Source: Varanus komodoensis (Eukaryota > Chordata > Lepidosauria > Squamata > Varanidae). From it: DNA of 64,000 nucleotides. A program made the position numbers and the translations under genes. Below are positions 47,381 to 57,117 of this stretch, piece by piece. The notes under the pieces were generated by a model, which was given only the letters and a program-made list of their open reading frames with translations, was not told the DNA's origin and did no database searches. The DNA lies in NCBI RefSeq assembly GCF_004798865.1, contig NW_025336480.1, forward strand, positions 26,438,319 to 26,502,318, written 5' to 3'. The first letter of the stretch is position 1. Each line of letters starts with the position of its first letter.

Positions 47381-48252
47381 GCAACTGAGAAGTGAAAGAA
47401 GAATGACACAGTTTTACATAACTTGCATCCTCCTCCAGAGGACAGTGAGCAGAAAGTTCCTGATAAAACATGTCTTAGAATTAGAAGGTAGACCCCTCAG
47501 TCACACTCCCCTTCACTTCTCTCAGCATTTCCAGAAACAAATCCAAAGAGCCCTTGTTTTGGGAGACAGAATATTTGCATGTTCAAAGGCTGAGAAGTCA
47601 CTAGGCCTCATGTGGCTCCAGGTTTATCTTGTGAGTTCTCTTGTGAGGGAACCCATCTTCTCTGGAAGCGTCTCTGGAGCTCACATCTTCTCCAGAAGTC
47701 CAAAGGGGACTGGTTCTGTTCAGGCTTCATCCAAACCCAACACACATCCCTAACAGATACAACTCTTCACTGTGAGCAACACAGCTTAGACTATCATTAT
47801 TTCAAGTCAGCCTTGGAGAGGGGAGAAGCAACAAAAAGAGAACATTAGGTCAATAGTTTTAAGAGGGGAAATCAAACTTTTACTAGGGATGAAGTAGCTG
47901 GTTAGAGCTGCCTTGCAAAGTGCGGAGGTCCAGAGTGTGGACAGCAGCACATTAGCCAAATCCAGCAGAGCCCAAACAACTACAGGCCAATTTTACTAAG
48001 ACAGCTTCTGGAGGAAAGAGCCTGCTTTTATACAGCGGTTCCCCAGGGCTCCCAGGTGGTGTTCATCAAGGCCCTGGCAGCTGCTGCAGAGTCTGGAACC
48101 AGTCCTGTCACTGCAAGGCTCATCATTCTGGTGCTCGGCCAGAAGACAGAGCCCTGGAGCGGCCCAGATCCTGACACAAAGGAAAGCTGTTTTCAGTGGC
48201 TAATGAGAGAGAAGGCTAACCTTTGTAATTCTTGAATACCATCTTGAACTAG
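47381..48252. other. Non-coding stretch, no gene recognised
   Basis: Unique-looking sequence. No recognised repeat or exon. Confidence 0.4.
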
Positions 48253-48721
48253 TACAGTGGTACCTTGGCTCATGAACTTGATTTCCAGGACTCTGGTCAT
48301 GACCCAAATTGGTCATGAGCCAAGTTAAATGTCCCCGTAAGGTACAATGTAAATAAGGTTAATCCGTTCTGCAACTATTTTTTTTACTCACAAAAATGTG
48401 AAACAAAGTGACAAAGAACAACAAAGATCATGGCCATCTCCCCCGCCCCAGAGATTGTGTGTGTCGGGGGAGGCAGGCGCAATCACAGGTGCAGAGCGGG
48501 GAGCCGGGTGCGGGCGTGCTCAGGCAGGGAACATGGGCACAGTTGTGGCCATCTCCCCCCCTCAGCATGACCGCAATCGCGCCTGTGCAGGGAAGGTGGG
48601 CGCGCTCGCAATCATCACCTGATGCAGAGTTCGTGACCTGCAACAAAATTTTTATGAAATGTCTGTTCGCGACCCGATTTGGTCGTGAACTGAGGCATTC
48701 ATGAGTCAAGGTACCACTGTA
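48253..48721. mobile_element. Tigger/mariner-type nonautonomous transposon (TA-flanked)
   Basis: The element spans 48255-48719 (465 bp) between TA dinucleotides at 48253-48254 and 48720-48721. The ends cagtggtaccttggctcatg and, in reverse complement from the right, cagtggtaccttgactcatg pair with one mismatch over about 22 bp. Subterminal segments with GGTCATGA and TCGTGA are partly self-complementary. The interior is CpG-rich and includes two copies of TGGCCATCTCCCCC. No transposase is encoded. The terminal CAGTGGTACCTYGG is a form I remember from reptile Tigger-like (Tc1/mariner superfamily) elements. Confidence 0.86.
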
Positions 48722-49744
48722 CTGGGAAAAAGATGTTAAATTATTCTTTTCCCTGGATGTCTTTCTACAAGCCTAGGCTCTGCGAATGGAGTGACAGATG
48801 TACACTCTGTCATTTTCAATTAAAAATCCAAGTTCAGCTAAGATTTTTTAAAAATTCATTTCTTGTGCATATGAGTGCACACAAATACCTACATACAGTC
48901 TTTTTCTCTTCCATTTGCACAAGCAACTTAATAAAATAAACATAATAACATGGAGCAACAAAGATACACAGAATGGTTTGCAATAGTACCCAGACCTGGC
49001 AGTAAGATGAAGGTTAAAAGTTAGTGCAATCTTGTGCATGCAGTCCCAGATGTAAGTTTTGAGGTGTTGTTGTTGTTGTTGTTTTAAGTATTATTTCAGT
49101 CAAGATAGTTCTGCACTGGAACCAGGCTGCAACTGCTTTACCCACATGTTCTAGATTGCATATATTCAAGGACCAATATGCCAGTGACCAACCAGTGTCA
49201 TTGTCCATTATGAATGGGTCAATAAAACTCTACTATGCCACGTGATCAGTTGCAGGCTCTGTGTCTTGCAACAAGACAAAAGACTCCTGTTCTTTAGTTG
49301 CTTTTTTTGGTGGGGGGGCGGGTTATGCTTCAGGTAAGCATTCACAGTGAGAGTACTCTTTGTGCACAAGGTTTAGTAACATCCTTCAACATAGCGCTAC
49401 ATTAAAAATGAAACTGCATGTTTTGGTGGAGAGAGTGAATGTTTAATGCCATTTTCCAAATGGGGAGTGATACACAAAAGAGCAAACTGTGTGAAATCTC
49501 ATCTGGGAACTGACTGAACAAATATTTGTAATATAGGCATTGTCTGTGCATCCAGTTAATAGGTTTTATTTTTAAAAGATGGCACAGTGATGCAAGAATA
49601 GATTAATCATAGTCAGTATTCAAAATCTTTGTTACAACTGGGAGCTTTTTGACATCAAGAATTTTTTATAAGCACTCAACACATGTCCTATGCAACAAAT
49701 GATGACTTGTTAATGCAGCTTTTAATCAAAAGGCAGATGAACAC
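48722..49744. other. Non-coding stretch, no gene recognised
   Basis: AT-rich. A (GTT)n run lies at 49064-49084 and a short G-run near 49309-49320. No exon recognised. Confidence 0.4.
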
Positions 49745-49905
49745 CTCAGTCCTATGTATGTCTCCTTGGAAGTGTGTTTCAGTCATCCCAGCTAAGTGTT
49801 TATAGAATAGCAAACTAACAGTGCTTAGGAAAGGCATCTGATGCCTGTTTTCAAAGAAGTAAATTCCACTGATTTCAGTGTAAGTGTGTGTAGGATTGCT
49901 GCCTT
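49745..49905. repeat. Dispersed palindromic repeat (GCAATCCTA family), diverged
   Basis: Left part ctcagtcctatgtatgtctc and right part agtaaattccactgatttca, gtgtaagtgtgtgtaggatt and gctgcc. The outer ends CAGTCCTA and TAGGATTG are complementary. Confidence 0.45.
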
Positions 49906-51215
49906 AACCAAAGTTACACTGAATATACTCCCACTTCCATTTTGCAGTCAACCTGAAGTAGTGCTTTTGTTAGGGAATATGAAATATTTTTCCCCAATAT
50001 TAACATGAATTCTTAAAATGTGGACCATTTTATAAATCTGAACCTGCTGTTTTTCCTCTTTGCCACAGCATTGTCACGACGTGTCACGTCACGTCACATC
50101 GCCCGCCCGCCCGCCCACCCTTCTTTCCTTTGTATCTTCTGAGATAATCAGATAGGAGTTCCAGCCAGTTGGGGGATGCATGGAGAACAGGATGATGTCA
50201 CAATGCTCTGTAGCCAATTGGATTTGGCTAATTGACAAGGGCATGGTGGGTGGTCACATGTAACCAGTTTGGAATCCACAAACCCTGCTTCAATGCAATT
50301 GCCAAAAAATCTCCAGTGGGAGGGGGTAGATCGGAGCGGAAAACCTTCACCAAAAAATGTCCCTTGCAGAGATAGTCCTCCTCATAAGTAACGGTATATT
50401 CATCACACATGCACCACCATGATTGCACTTACTGCACAGGCTTCCCCATAAAACTATATGGCAATTTTCAGGTACAATCACAGGTTTATGCTGATGCTCA
50501 AGGAATGCGAGAATTCTCACCTCCTGGAATAATGAGTGGACCAGAACATAATTATCCTTGGGATTTTGCACTTCTGCAAATTTTATGATGCCATTCTTTG
50601 CTCAAAAGAGAATAAAAATGCATCTCGATGAATATTTTACAGCGAAATTGCAGAGAACAAGCGTTGGCTCTCGTTGCAAAGCTTCTGCTTGTTGGGGGCT
50701 CTAATCTTGCCCTGCCTGAAAGGCCAGCAAGGCAGAATCTGCAGGCAGGGAGTGCTTCCTGTTTTTCCTTTCCCTCTACTTATATGGATGGAGGAGAAAA
50801 AGCATTGTCTTCCTTCCAATGCCAGGAAACACATTTAGAACAGCTCAAGAGATGGTCTACATGTTTCCACACCTTGGCTAGAGTGTGGTTGAGGGCTGAA
50901 AGGGCTATGGATCTATACCTGCTCTATCCTATACCCCCACAAGCACCCCCCCCCCCAAGATGTTTCTTCCTCCACACACACAACCACTGTGAGCTTAGAG
51001 ATATGATCTTGTAGACAGAGACATGGTAGAAACCTCTGCTGACTTGCATCTCTCTTCCGATCCAAAAATATGTGTGAAGGGCAGTGTAGGTAAAATTCTG
51101 AACGTGTTTATAAAAACCAAGCCTGTTGCCAATTTTGTTTCTTCATTCCTAAACAAAAGCAAAGAATTACATGGCCTAACACAATTTATCAGCTAGCAGT
51201 CAAAGTGTACACAGC
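49906..51215. other. Non-coding stretch with CGTCA and CCCG simple repeats
   Basis: At 50073-50099 there are repeated TCACG/CGTCA units, followed at 50101-50120 by (CCCG)n. A C-run lies near 50948-50957 and CA repeats near 50973-50983. The rest is unique-looking. Confidence 0.45.
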
Positions 51216-51292
51216 AAGCCTATACCTTAGGAGTAAGCCCCAGTGGTTTCACTGGGGTTTGCTTCGGGGTGAATCTGTATGGCATTGCAGCC
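51216..51292. repeat. Dispersed palindromic repeat (GCAATCCTA family)
   Basis: Reads taccttaggagtaagcccca, gtggtttcactggggtttgc and ttcggggtgaatctgtatgg then cattgcagcc. The central part CCCAGTGGTTTCACTGGGG is self-complementary. Confidence 0.45.
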
Positions 51293-51319
51293 TCAGTGTC
51301 CCATGCCTGGACACCATCA

Positions 51320-51540
51320 TAACATCATAGAACAGTTGGGTTGGAAGGGGTCAGAGGATCATCAGGTCCAACCCCTGCTCAGTGCAGGACTCCAAGTTAA
51401 ACCACCCTTTTCAGATGTCCAGCTGCATCTTGAATGCCTCCAGTGTGAGAGAGCCCACAGCCTCCCTGGATCATTGGTTCCACTGTTGTACTGCTCTCAC
51501 AGTCAGAAAATGTTCCCTGATAAAGCTCCCCCTTTTCAGC
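51320..51540 (-). mobile_element. CR1 LINE, 3' UTR and ORF end
   Basis: The plus strand reads acatcatagaacagttgggt, tggaaggggtcagaggatca and tcaggtccaacccctgctca, then ttttcagatgtccagctgca, tcttgaatgcctccagtg and gagagagcccacagcctccc, the reverse complement of the CR1 3' UTR and the last codons of the ORF. About 220 bp, moderately diverged. Confidence 0.88.
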
Positions 51541-54500
51541 TTTGGGGAAGGACACTTACAGCAGGAACTGTGCAAATTCATATCACTGTTTTGTACTTAT
51601 CTCATTCCAAGAAGCAAATAAGCAAAGACTACACAGCAGAAGGGAAGCAGACCCATCGTAAGCTGTCTTGTCTCTTTGAAGGTAGATTTTTGAAGAGAAT
51701 TTTCTGTATTGAGAATTTTCTCAAACCTAGTTTGAGTCTAGATCAGAGTGGACAAACTTCAGGCTTGCAAGATCTGATTTATTTTGCTTTTATGCCAAGT
51801 AATGGCTTAGGAGGTGGAAACAAATGCAACGTTGGCTTGGGGCGGAGCCAGTTACTGGCCATCCCTTCCCCATAAGCCTTCATATAAAACTCTGTATCTG
51901 AATTACTAAAGGTCACAGTTTTTCCAACACTGAACTAAAATTGGTCAAAAGACCTGGTCAATGGCAATCCATCTCATATTTTACAGGCAAGGCAGTAACA
52001 TAACAAGAATGAAATGATTAGTACAAGGTCAACCACGGCAGAGCATTTTTTATTTTTACTTGCAGTTTTACCTGCATTTTTTAAAAACTATTGGGAGTCA
52101 AAATCCTGTGGCGGTTTGCTGTGCATTACTTAGAGATTCACCAGCGGATCCCTGCCCTCGATGCTCAGAAATGGCTGCCACCCACAACAGTGCGGGTCTA
52201 GAACCTGCTGCTGTTCTAGAGGTAAGTGAAACAGAAACCCAATTTGCCACTCGGAAGGAGCGATCACAGCTCTCTCTCTCTGCCTCTCTCTGTTTCTCTC
52301 TCATTTTGCATCTGAGGCCTTGCCTGTGCATCAGATTATTCCTCTGCTGCAGGAGAGTCTGGCCCTGTCCGTTAATATGAGGGAGAGGTGCTCTCGCTCT
52401 TGGCATGAGTAGGATGCAGCATGCTTCCCTCCCACGGATCAAGGGAAGCTTCTCAAAGCGCAAAGGTTTTGTCTGCTTTCTTTGCCCTCTTTTAAGACAC
52501 TGGCAGTCTAAGCTAATTCCTCAAAGCCTGCAGGTACCCTTCCCCCATGCGTGAGTATGCTTTGATCAAATATTATTGGCATGAGTTGAAGGATCCCTGG
52601 GAGCCGAATATTACGAGATCTCTCAGCACGACAGCTTTACTCACACAGAGGCATGAGCCAGGACAGAGCTGAAGCTGTTAATATTTTTAAAATAAAGCAG
52701 AAGAGGTATCAATCTGGGAAAGCATAAGAGCATTTAGCAAGGCACCTGGGTTTGCAAGATGCCGCATTTATGTGGAAGCTGATGTGATATTTAATATTTT
52801 TAGGATATTTCACCCTTTACTCAAGACATCCCTCCCTCCCTGTCTTTCCCACCTTCCCTCCCCCTTTCTCGCTCTCTATCTTTTAAGTGAAACAACCTTT
52901 CTCAGACAAATATGGGGCTTCGAACACAGTTCTTCCGCAAACTGCACACTTTTCTGAATTCTGTGATGCCGTTCTCCCCTCCAAGATTGCATTAAAGAAT
53001 GGATGTATTAGAAGAACTGCATATAAAAGCAAAGGGACTTTCTAAAATCTCACTGGGATTTTCTATTTAATTTGTGAAATTTGGACAAAGCAGACCTATG
53101 GCTTGAATACCAAAGCTGCTGTGGGGTTGGATCCAGACATAGTCATGCTCAGAATAGACCCGCTGAAATCAGTAGGACACAGGCATAACAACCTGGAATC
53201 TTTTCTTGTAATAGGTCTACTCTAAGCAAGGCTAAGCCTCGGTCCAAAGTCAGAAAATTAGACAAATTTCCTTTTATTTAAAAATAAAATTTCTTGTGCT
53301 TAAAAAATTAAAAATAAAACAATGTCAAAAATAAAAGGATGTCAAACCAGGGACAACCGCTTGGACACATTAGAGGGGTGTCTCTGCCTGTCTTTCAAAG
53401 GATACTACTGACTGTCTCAGGGAGGAAAAAAATGGGAAAAGCCACAGCAAGTGAAAAAGGGCTCATGGGCAAGAAAGGGGGCACCAAGCCAGTGACTCGG
53501 TGATGCCACTGGATCATCAGCGGAGTAGCTGAGGAGGCTCAGGCAAGTTCAGCAAAAGCCCAGGTTCAGAAACAACAAAAACCCATTGTGAGTTCAAGAA
53601 GCCGAACAACAAACTGTGTATTGTTGGCTTGCATGAACTTATGGAAGCTATCCATGCTCACATGCCATGGCAGCCCACCATATCACTCATGGCAACCCAC
53701 CAACTTGTTCCTCATGATGGGTTGTCATGTCATGCAAACCCTATCACTGAAACATGTTCTTTCTGTATAGCTCTGTAGCAGCCAGCCTCATTGCAAGTCT
53801 CACTGCTTGGGAAATGGGTCTGCTGAATCTGCCGGGTTTCCAGCAGGTGGGGAGCCAGCCTTTTCCAAGGTGTGACCAGATGTGAGGTCCTGCATTTTGC
53901 AGGCAGCACTTGTATTGTTCAGGATGGGGTGAATTATTCTGTGTGCAGGTGCAGAGGGGCAGCAAGAGTTTATAAATTCTTCTTCTGCCCCTTGATGTAC
54001 ACATTCTTTGTTGGAGTTGGTTTCCTTGCTGGCTGCATTTATTTATTTCATGTTTTAAGAAGTGGAGTTTAATTACACTTGGTGTTCTAGATGAAAAGCA
54101 GCTGAGCACAGCAGAGGTTTTGTGAATGGAGTATTTTGCCTTGGTGCTGGGCATTGGAGCCCGGTCGGTGGTGCTTGAGCCGATCAGGGTTCATTTCTCT
54201 GTTTTACTGGTTGGACGGCTGCAATTTTGGAAATTGTCCTGAAGACCTAGGAGCAAGGCCTTCTGCAGACACAAAACCAATGATTTTGGTGGAACTGTGC
54301 CAATTTTCATCAGCTGCACATCATTAATACGGAAGCTGCAGTCTGAGTGAATTTTGAAGACTTTTAGAGCTTGAATGCGAGACAAATTGATTTCACACTT
54401 CTGCAGCAACTTCATCATCCTCATTTCAATTATAGAAAGCCACAATTAATGCTAATATGTTTCATTAATGCAGAAAAAAAATTCAGACTTCTGGTTTAGA

Positions 54501-54546
54501 TTTTTCCCTTAGGCAACTGGAAACATATATTCATTATCCCCCCTTC

Positions 54547-54548
<2 letters not shown>
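51541..54548. other. Largely repeat-free non-coding stretch
   Basis: Contains only minor repeats: a CT-rich segment at 52270-52305, an old palindromic-family piece near 53125-53235, and a possible inverted-repeat relic at 53570-53770 (acaacaaaaacccattgtga ... gatgggttgtcatg). Positions 52560-52800 and 54310-54460 are repeat-free, TAAT/ATTA-rich and listed as candidate conserved noncoding segments. Confidence 0.4.
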
Positions 54549-54594
<46 letters not shown>

Positions 54595-54600
54595 CACACA
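54549..54600. repeat. (CA)n microsatellite
   Basis: About 26 CA units with one G interruption, abutting the tail of an L2 fragment. Confidence 0.95.
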
Positions 54601-54601
54601 C

Positions 54602-54680
54602 CTTTTATTTATTTATTGTTTATTGTTTATTTAGAAAATTTCTATGCCGCCCCATTCGCCGAAGCCTTGGGGAGGCTCTT
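54602..54680 (-). mobile_element. L2 LINE, extreme 3' end
   Basis: A TTTA/TTGTTTA tail is followed by gaaaatttctatgccgcccc and attcgccgaagccttgggga then ggct, nearly identical to the 25.1-kb L2 terminus. Only about 80 bp are present, a strongly 5'-truncated recent copy. Confidence 0.87.
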
Positions 54681-55373
54681 TTTCCCCTGTTAAATCACTA
54701 TCTCTGTCCTTGACACTTCTGTAACATTAATGTTTTCTCACCAAATGCAGATTGAGGGGGAAAAATAGCAATGGTTATTCTGTCTCTGGCAATCACATTC
54801 TGCTATGCCTGGCACAGCACAGCTGAAGTTATCCTAGGTGTGGCACCTCTTTCTCTCTCTTTAAAAAAAATAATTATTAATTGGTGGATCTGTGATGGAT
54901 TAAAGATGCAGGATGCAGGCCTATATAGTACCTATATCATTAGGCATACAGTATATATGATTACCCTCAGTAAATCCCACTGAATTCAGCAGGACTCCCC
55001 GAGTGAACATGTTTAAGATTGTCCATCAAATTAATAATTACATTGATCATATTAAAAGCCGTTCAAATTTGCCCACTCTTTTTCACATCCTTTTAGTACA
55101 ACACAACTTGAAGATGTACAACCAACAATGTGCGTAATTGTCAAACATTTATTTATCTAATCAAGAATGTACCTTGTTGCAAAACTCTGGAATCCATTGA
55201 TGAACTAAACTACTGCAAATAATGTGTGCAATTGTTTAGATCACAGGCACATAGTGAATGTGTAGTTAATTAATTAAGGAGGTTGGGTTTGTACTTTCAG
55301 TTTTTTATCCTTAGTCTCTGGTTTAAGCTGTCTTGGGTTCCTCAACAGAGGGAAAAAAGTGGGATATGAACGT
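54681..55373. other. Non-coding stretch, no gene recognised
   Basis: AT-rich. Positions 54962-55022 hold a piece of the dispersed palindromic family (ctgaattcagcaggactccc). Positions 55315-55370 resemble an old SINE or L2 tail (gggatatgaacg) running into the GAT repeat. Confidence 0.4.

Positions 55374-55414
<41 letters not shown>
55374..55414. repeat. (GAT)n microsatellite
   Basis: About 13 uninterrupted ATG/GAT trinucleotide units. Probably seeded by the tail of an old retroelement immediately upstream. Confidence 0.95.
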
Positions 55415-55687
55415 ATAACTTGTGTATCTATAACGGATAGGTATGTAATTATAGTTTTTCCTTCAATGTAGTTCCTGTTAAAGATGTGGCCTTGTTCTTA
55501 CTGAGGTGGCGAATCCTGATCTGAGCTGTACCATTTGCAGATGGGGGCTCACAAGTTCCAAAGCATTCTGCCCCAAACATAGAAAACCAGGTGTAAGAAA
55601 GAGTGGCTGTAGACTGGTCTTCTCCCTGATATGTTCATTTCCTGTGTGGATAGAAGAGGTTTTGGTTTGCTTGTGTTTCTGTGGAAG

Positions 55688-55868
55688 AACATGAAGAACA
55701 TAGGAATAGCTGTGCTGAGTCAGAGCAAAGGCAACCATCGGATGGCTGTGGGAGGCCCACAAAGGGTTGAGAATGCGATGACTTCCTCCTACTCACATTC
55801 CCCAGTGACCAGTTTTCAGAGGCATGACACTTCTGATGTCAGAGGTAATATACAGCTGTCATGATTAG
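55688..55868 (-). mobile_element. CR1-type LINE 3' UTR
   Basis: The plus strand reads gaacataggaatagctgtgc, tgagtcagagcaaaggcaac, catcggatggctgtgggagg, attccccagtgaccagtttt, cagaggcatgacacttctga and gtaatatacagctgtcatga, the reverse complement of the CR1 tail also found at 11.3 kb. Confidence 0.75.
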
Positions 55869-56085
55869 TTGTTGTTGTGTGACATCGAGTCATCTCTGAC
55901 TTATGGAGACCCCGTGAAGGAATGCCATCCAAACTGTCCTGTCCTTGCCAGCCCTGCTCAGCTCTTGTAACCTCAAGGCAGTGGCTTCCTTTATGGAATT
56001 AATCCATCTCATAGCTGGTCTTCCTCTCTATCTTCCTCCTCCTCCTCCAAGTTTCCCTAGCATCATTGTTTATTTGGAAGAGCAT
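55869..56085 (-). mobile_element. RTE/R4-type LINE, C-terminal coding end and 3' end
   Basis: The minus strand encodes GRPAMRWINSIKEATALRLQ and continues ELSRAGKDRTVWMAFLHGVS, matching the C-terminal signature G-R-x-x-M-R-W-(x)n-D-R-x-x-W-(x)-H-x-V of RTE (BovB-like) and R4-type LINEs. The 3' end lies at the left (mirrored GTTGTTGTTG near 55869). An in-frame stop follows ISQR. I cannot decide between RTE and R4. This fragment lies exactly between two CR1 tails. Confidence 0.7.
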
Positions 56086-56089
56086 GGAT

Positions 56090-56228
56090 AGCTTAGGAAT
56101 AGCTGTGCTGGATCCGAACAAAGGCATGTATAAGCCAGCACTGTGTTCCTGAAGTGGCCAGCCAGATGGCTACGGGGAACTCATGACTAATCATGATCAG
56201 TAGCCACTGAGAATCATTCGTGATGATG
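56090..56228 (-). mobile_element. CR1-type LINE 3' UTR
   Basis: The plus strand reads agcttaggaatagctgtgct, ggatccgaacaaaggcatgt, gtggccagccagatggctac, ggggaactcatgactaatca and cagtagccactgagaatcat, a second reverse-complement copy of the CR1 tail, similar to 55688-55868. Confidence 0.68.
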
Positions 56229-57084
56229 GCAGCAGTTACTGATAATCTTCCTGTCCATGTGCAGTATTTGTCTGTTTAAAACCACCCATGCGGGTGGCCC
56301 TCTTATGGTAGAATTCCATATGCAACTCTGCCTTGAATCTGAAGTGGCCCGGCCCAAGTGCAAGTTGGCTACAACTGGGGGCGATAGGCCTACTTTCCCT
56401 TGGTGTAAGGTCCTGTGTGTCACTCCTAAATAAGAAGTGGAGGTACATGTTTTCTGGGCAACAAGGGCATCCTTCTCCCCTTTCTTGGTAAAATGTGCAC
56501 ACCAAAGTCGGTGGCATCATTGCTCTGAGTTGAATGGGGAGGATGGTGCTGGCCAGGTAGTGCCATGCAGTACGTGGGAAACGAAACAGCCCTGCTTGGG
56601 CCAGGGGGTGGCTTTATGGCAGACCTGAGCCTGGCATTAGTGCAGACCTCACTGCTAACCCTAAAAGAAGCCTTGTTCCAGAGAGTCGTTTCCCTGGGTT
56701 CAGCTGATGCATCAAAACACACTATTCAAAGGTGTCTGTCAGTGGGAAGCGGGGGAGGGGGAGCTGCATTCTCTTAAGAACAGCAGTGTTCTTTGTGTGC
56801 CAGTGTTTACTGTTGCCATACAAGCTGCCATTGTCTCTTGTTGATTTATTTAGTTGAATTTATTTCATTGTGCATCTCTATTAGATGTTGCTCATGGGTC
56901 AGCCGTCCCGAGACACCCTGCTGTGCTGTGGTGTGACCAGTGAAGGCATGTTCAACCATAAACAAGGTATTGTGTGCTTTAGAAGAAACATTGACAATGG
57001 CAAGACTCAGATCATTTGAAATCGTTTCAATGTTTTCTTCTTACCGGATTGCGTAGATCGTAGTGACTTCATGGACCACATAGG

Positions 57085-57117
<33 letters not shown>

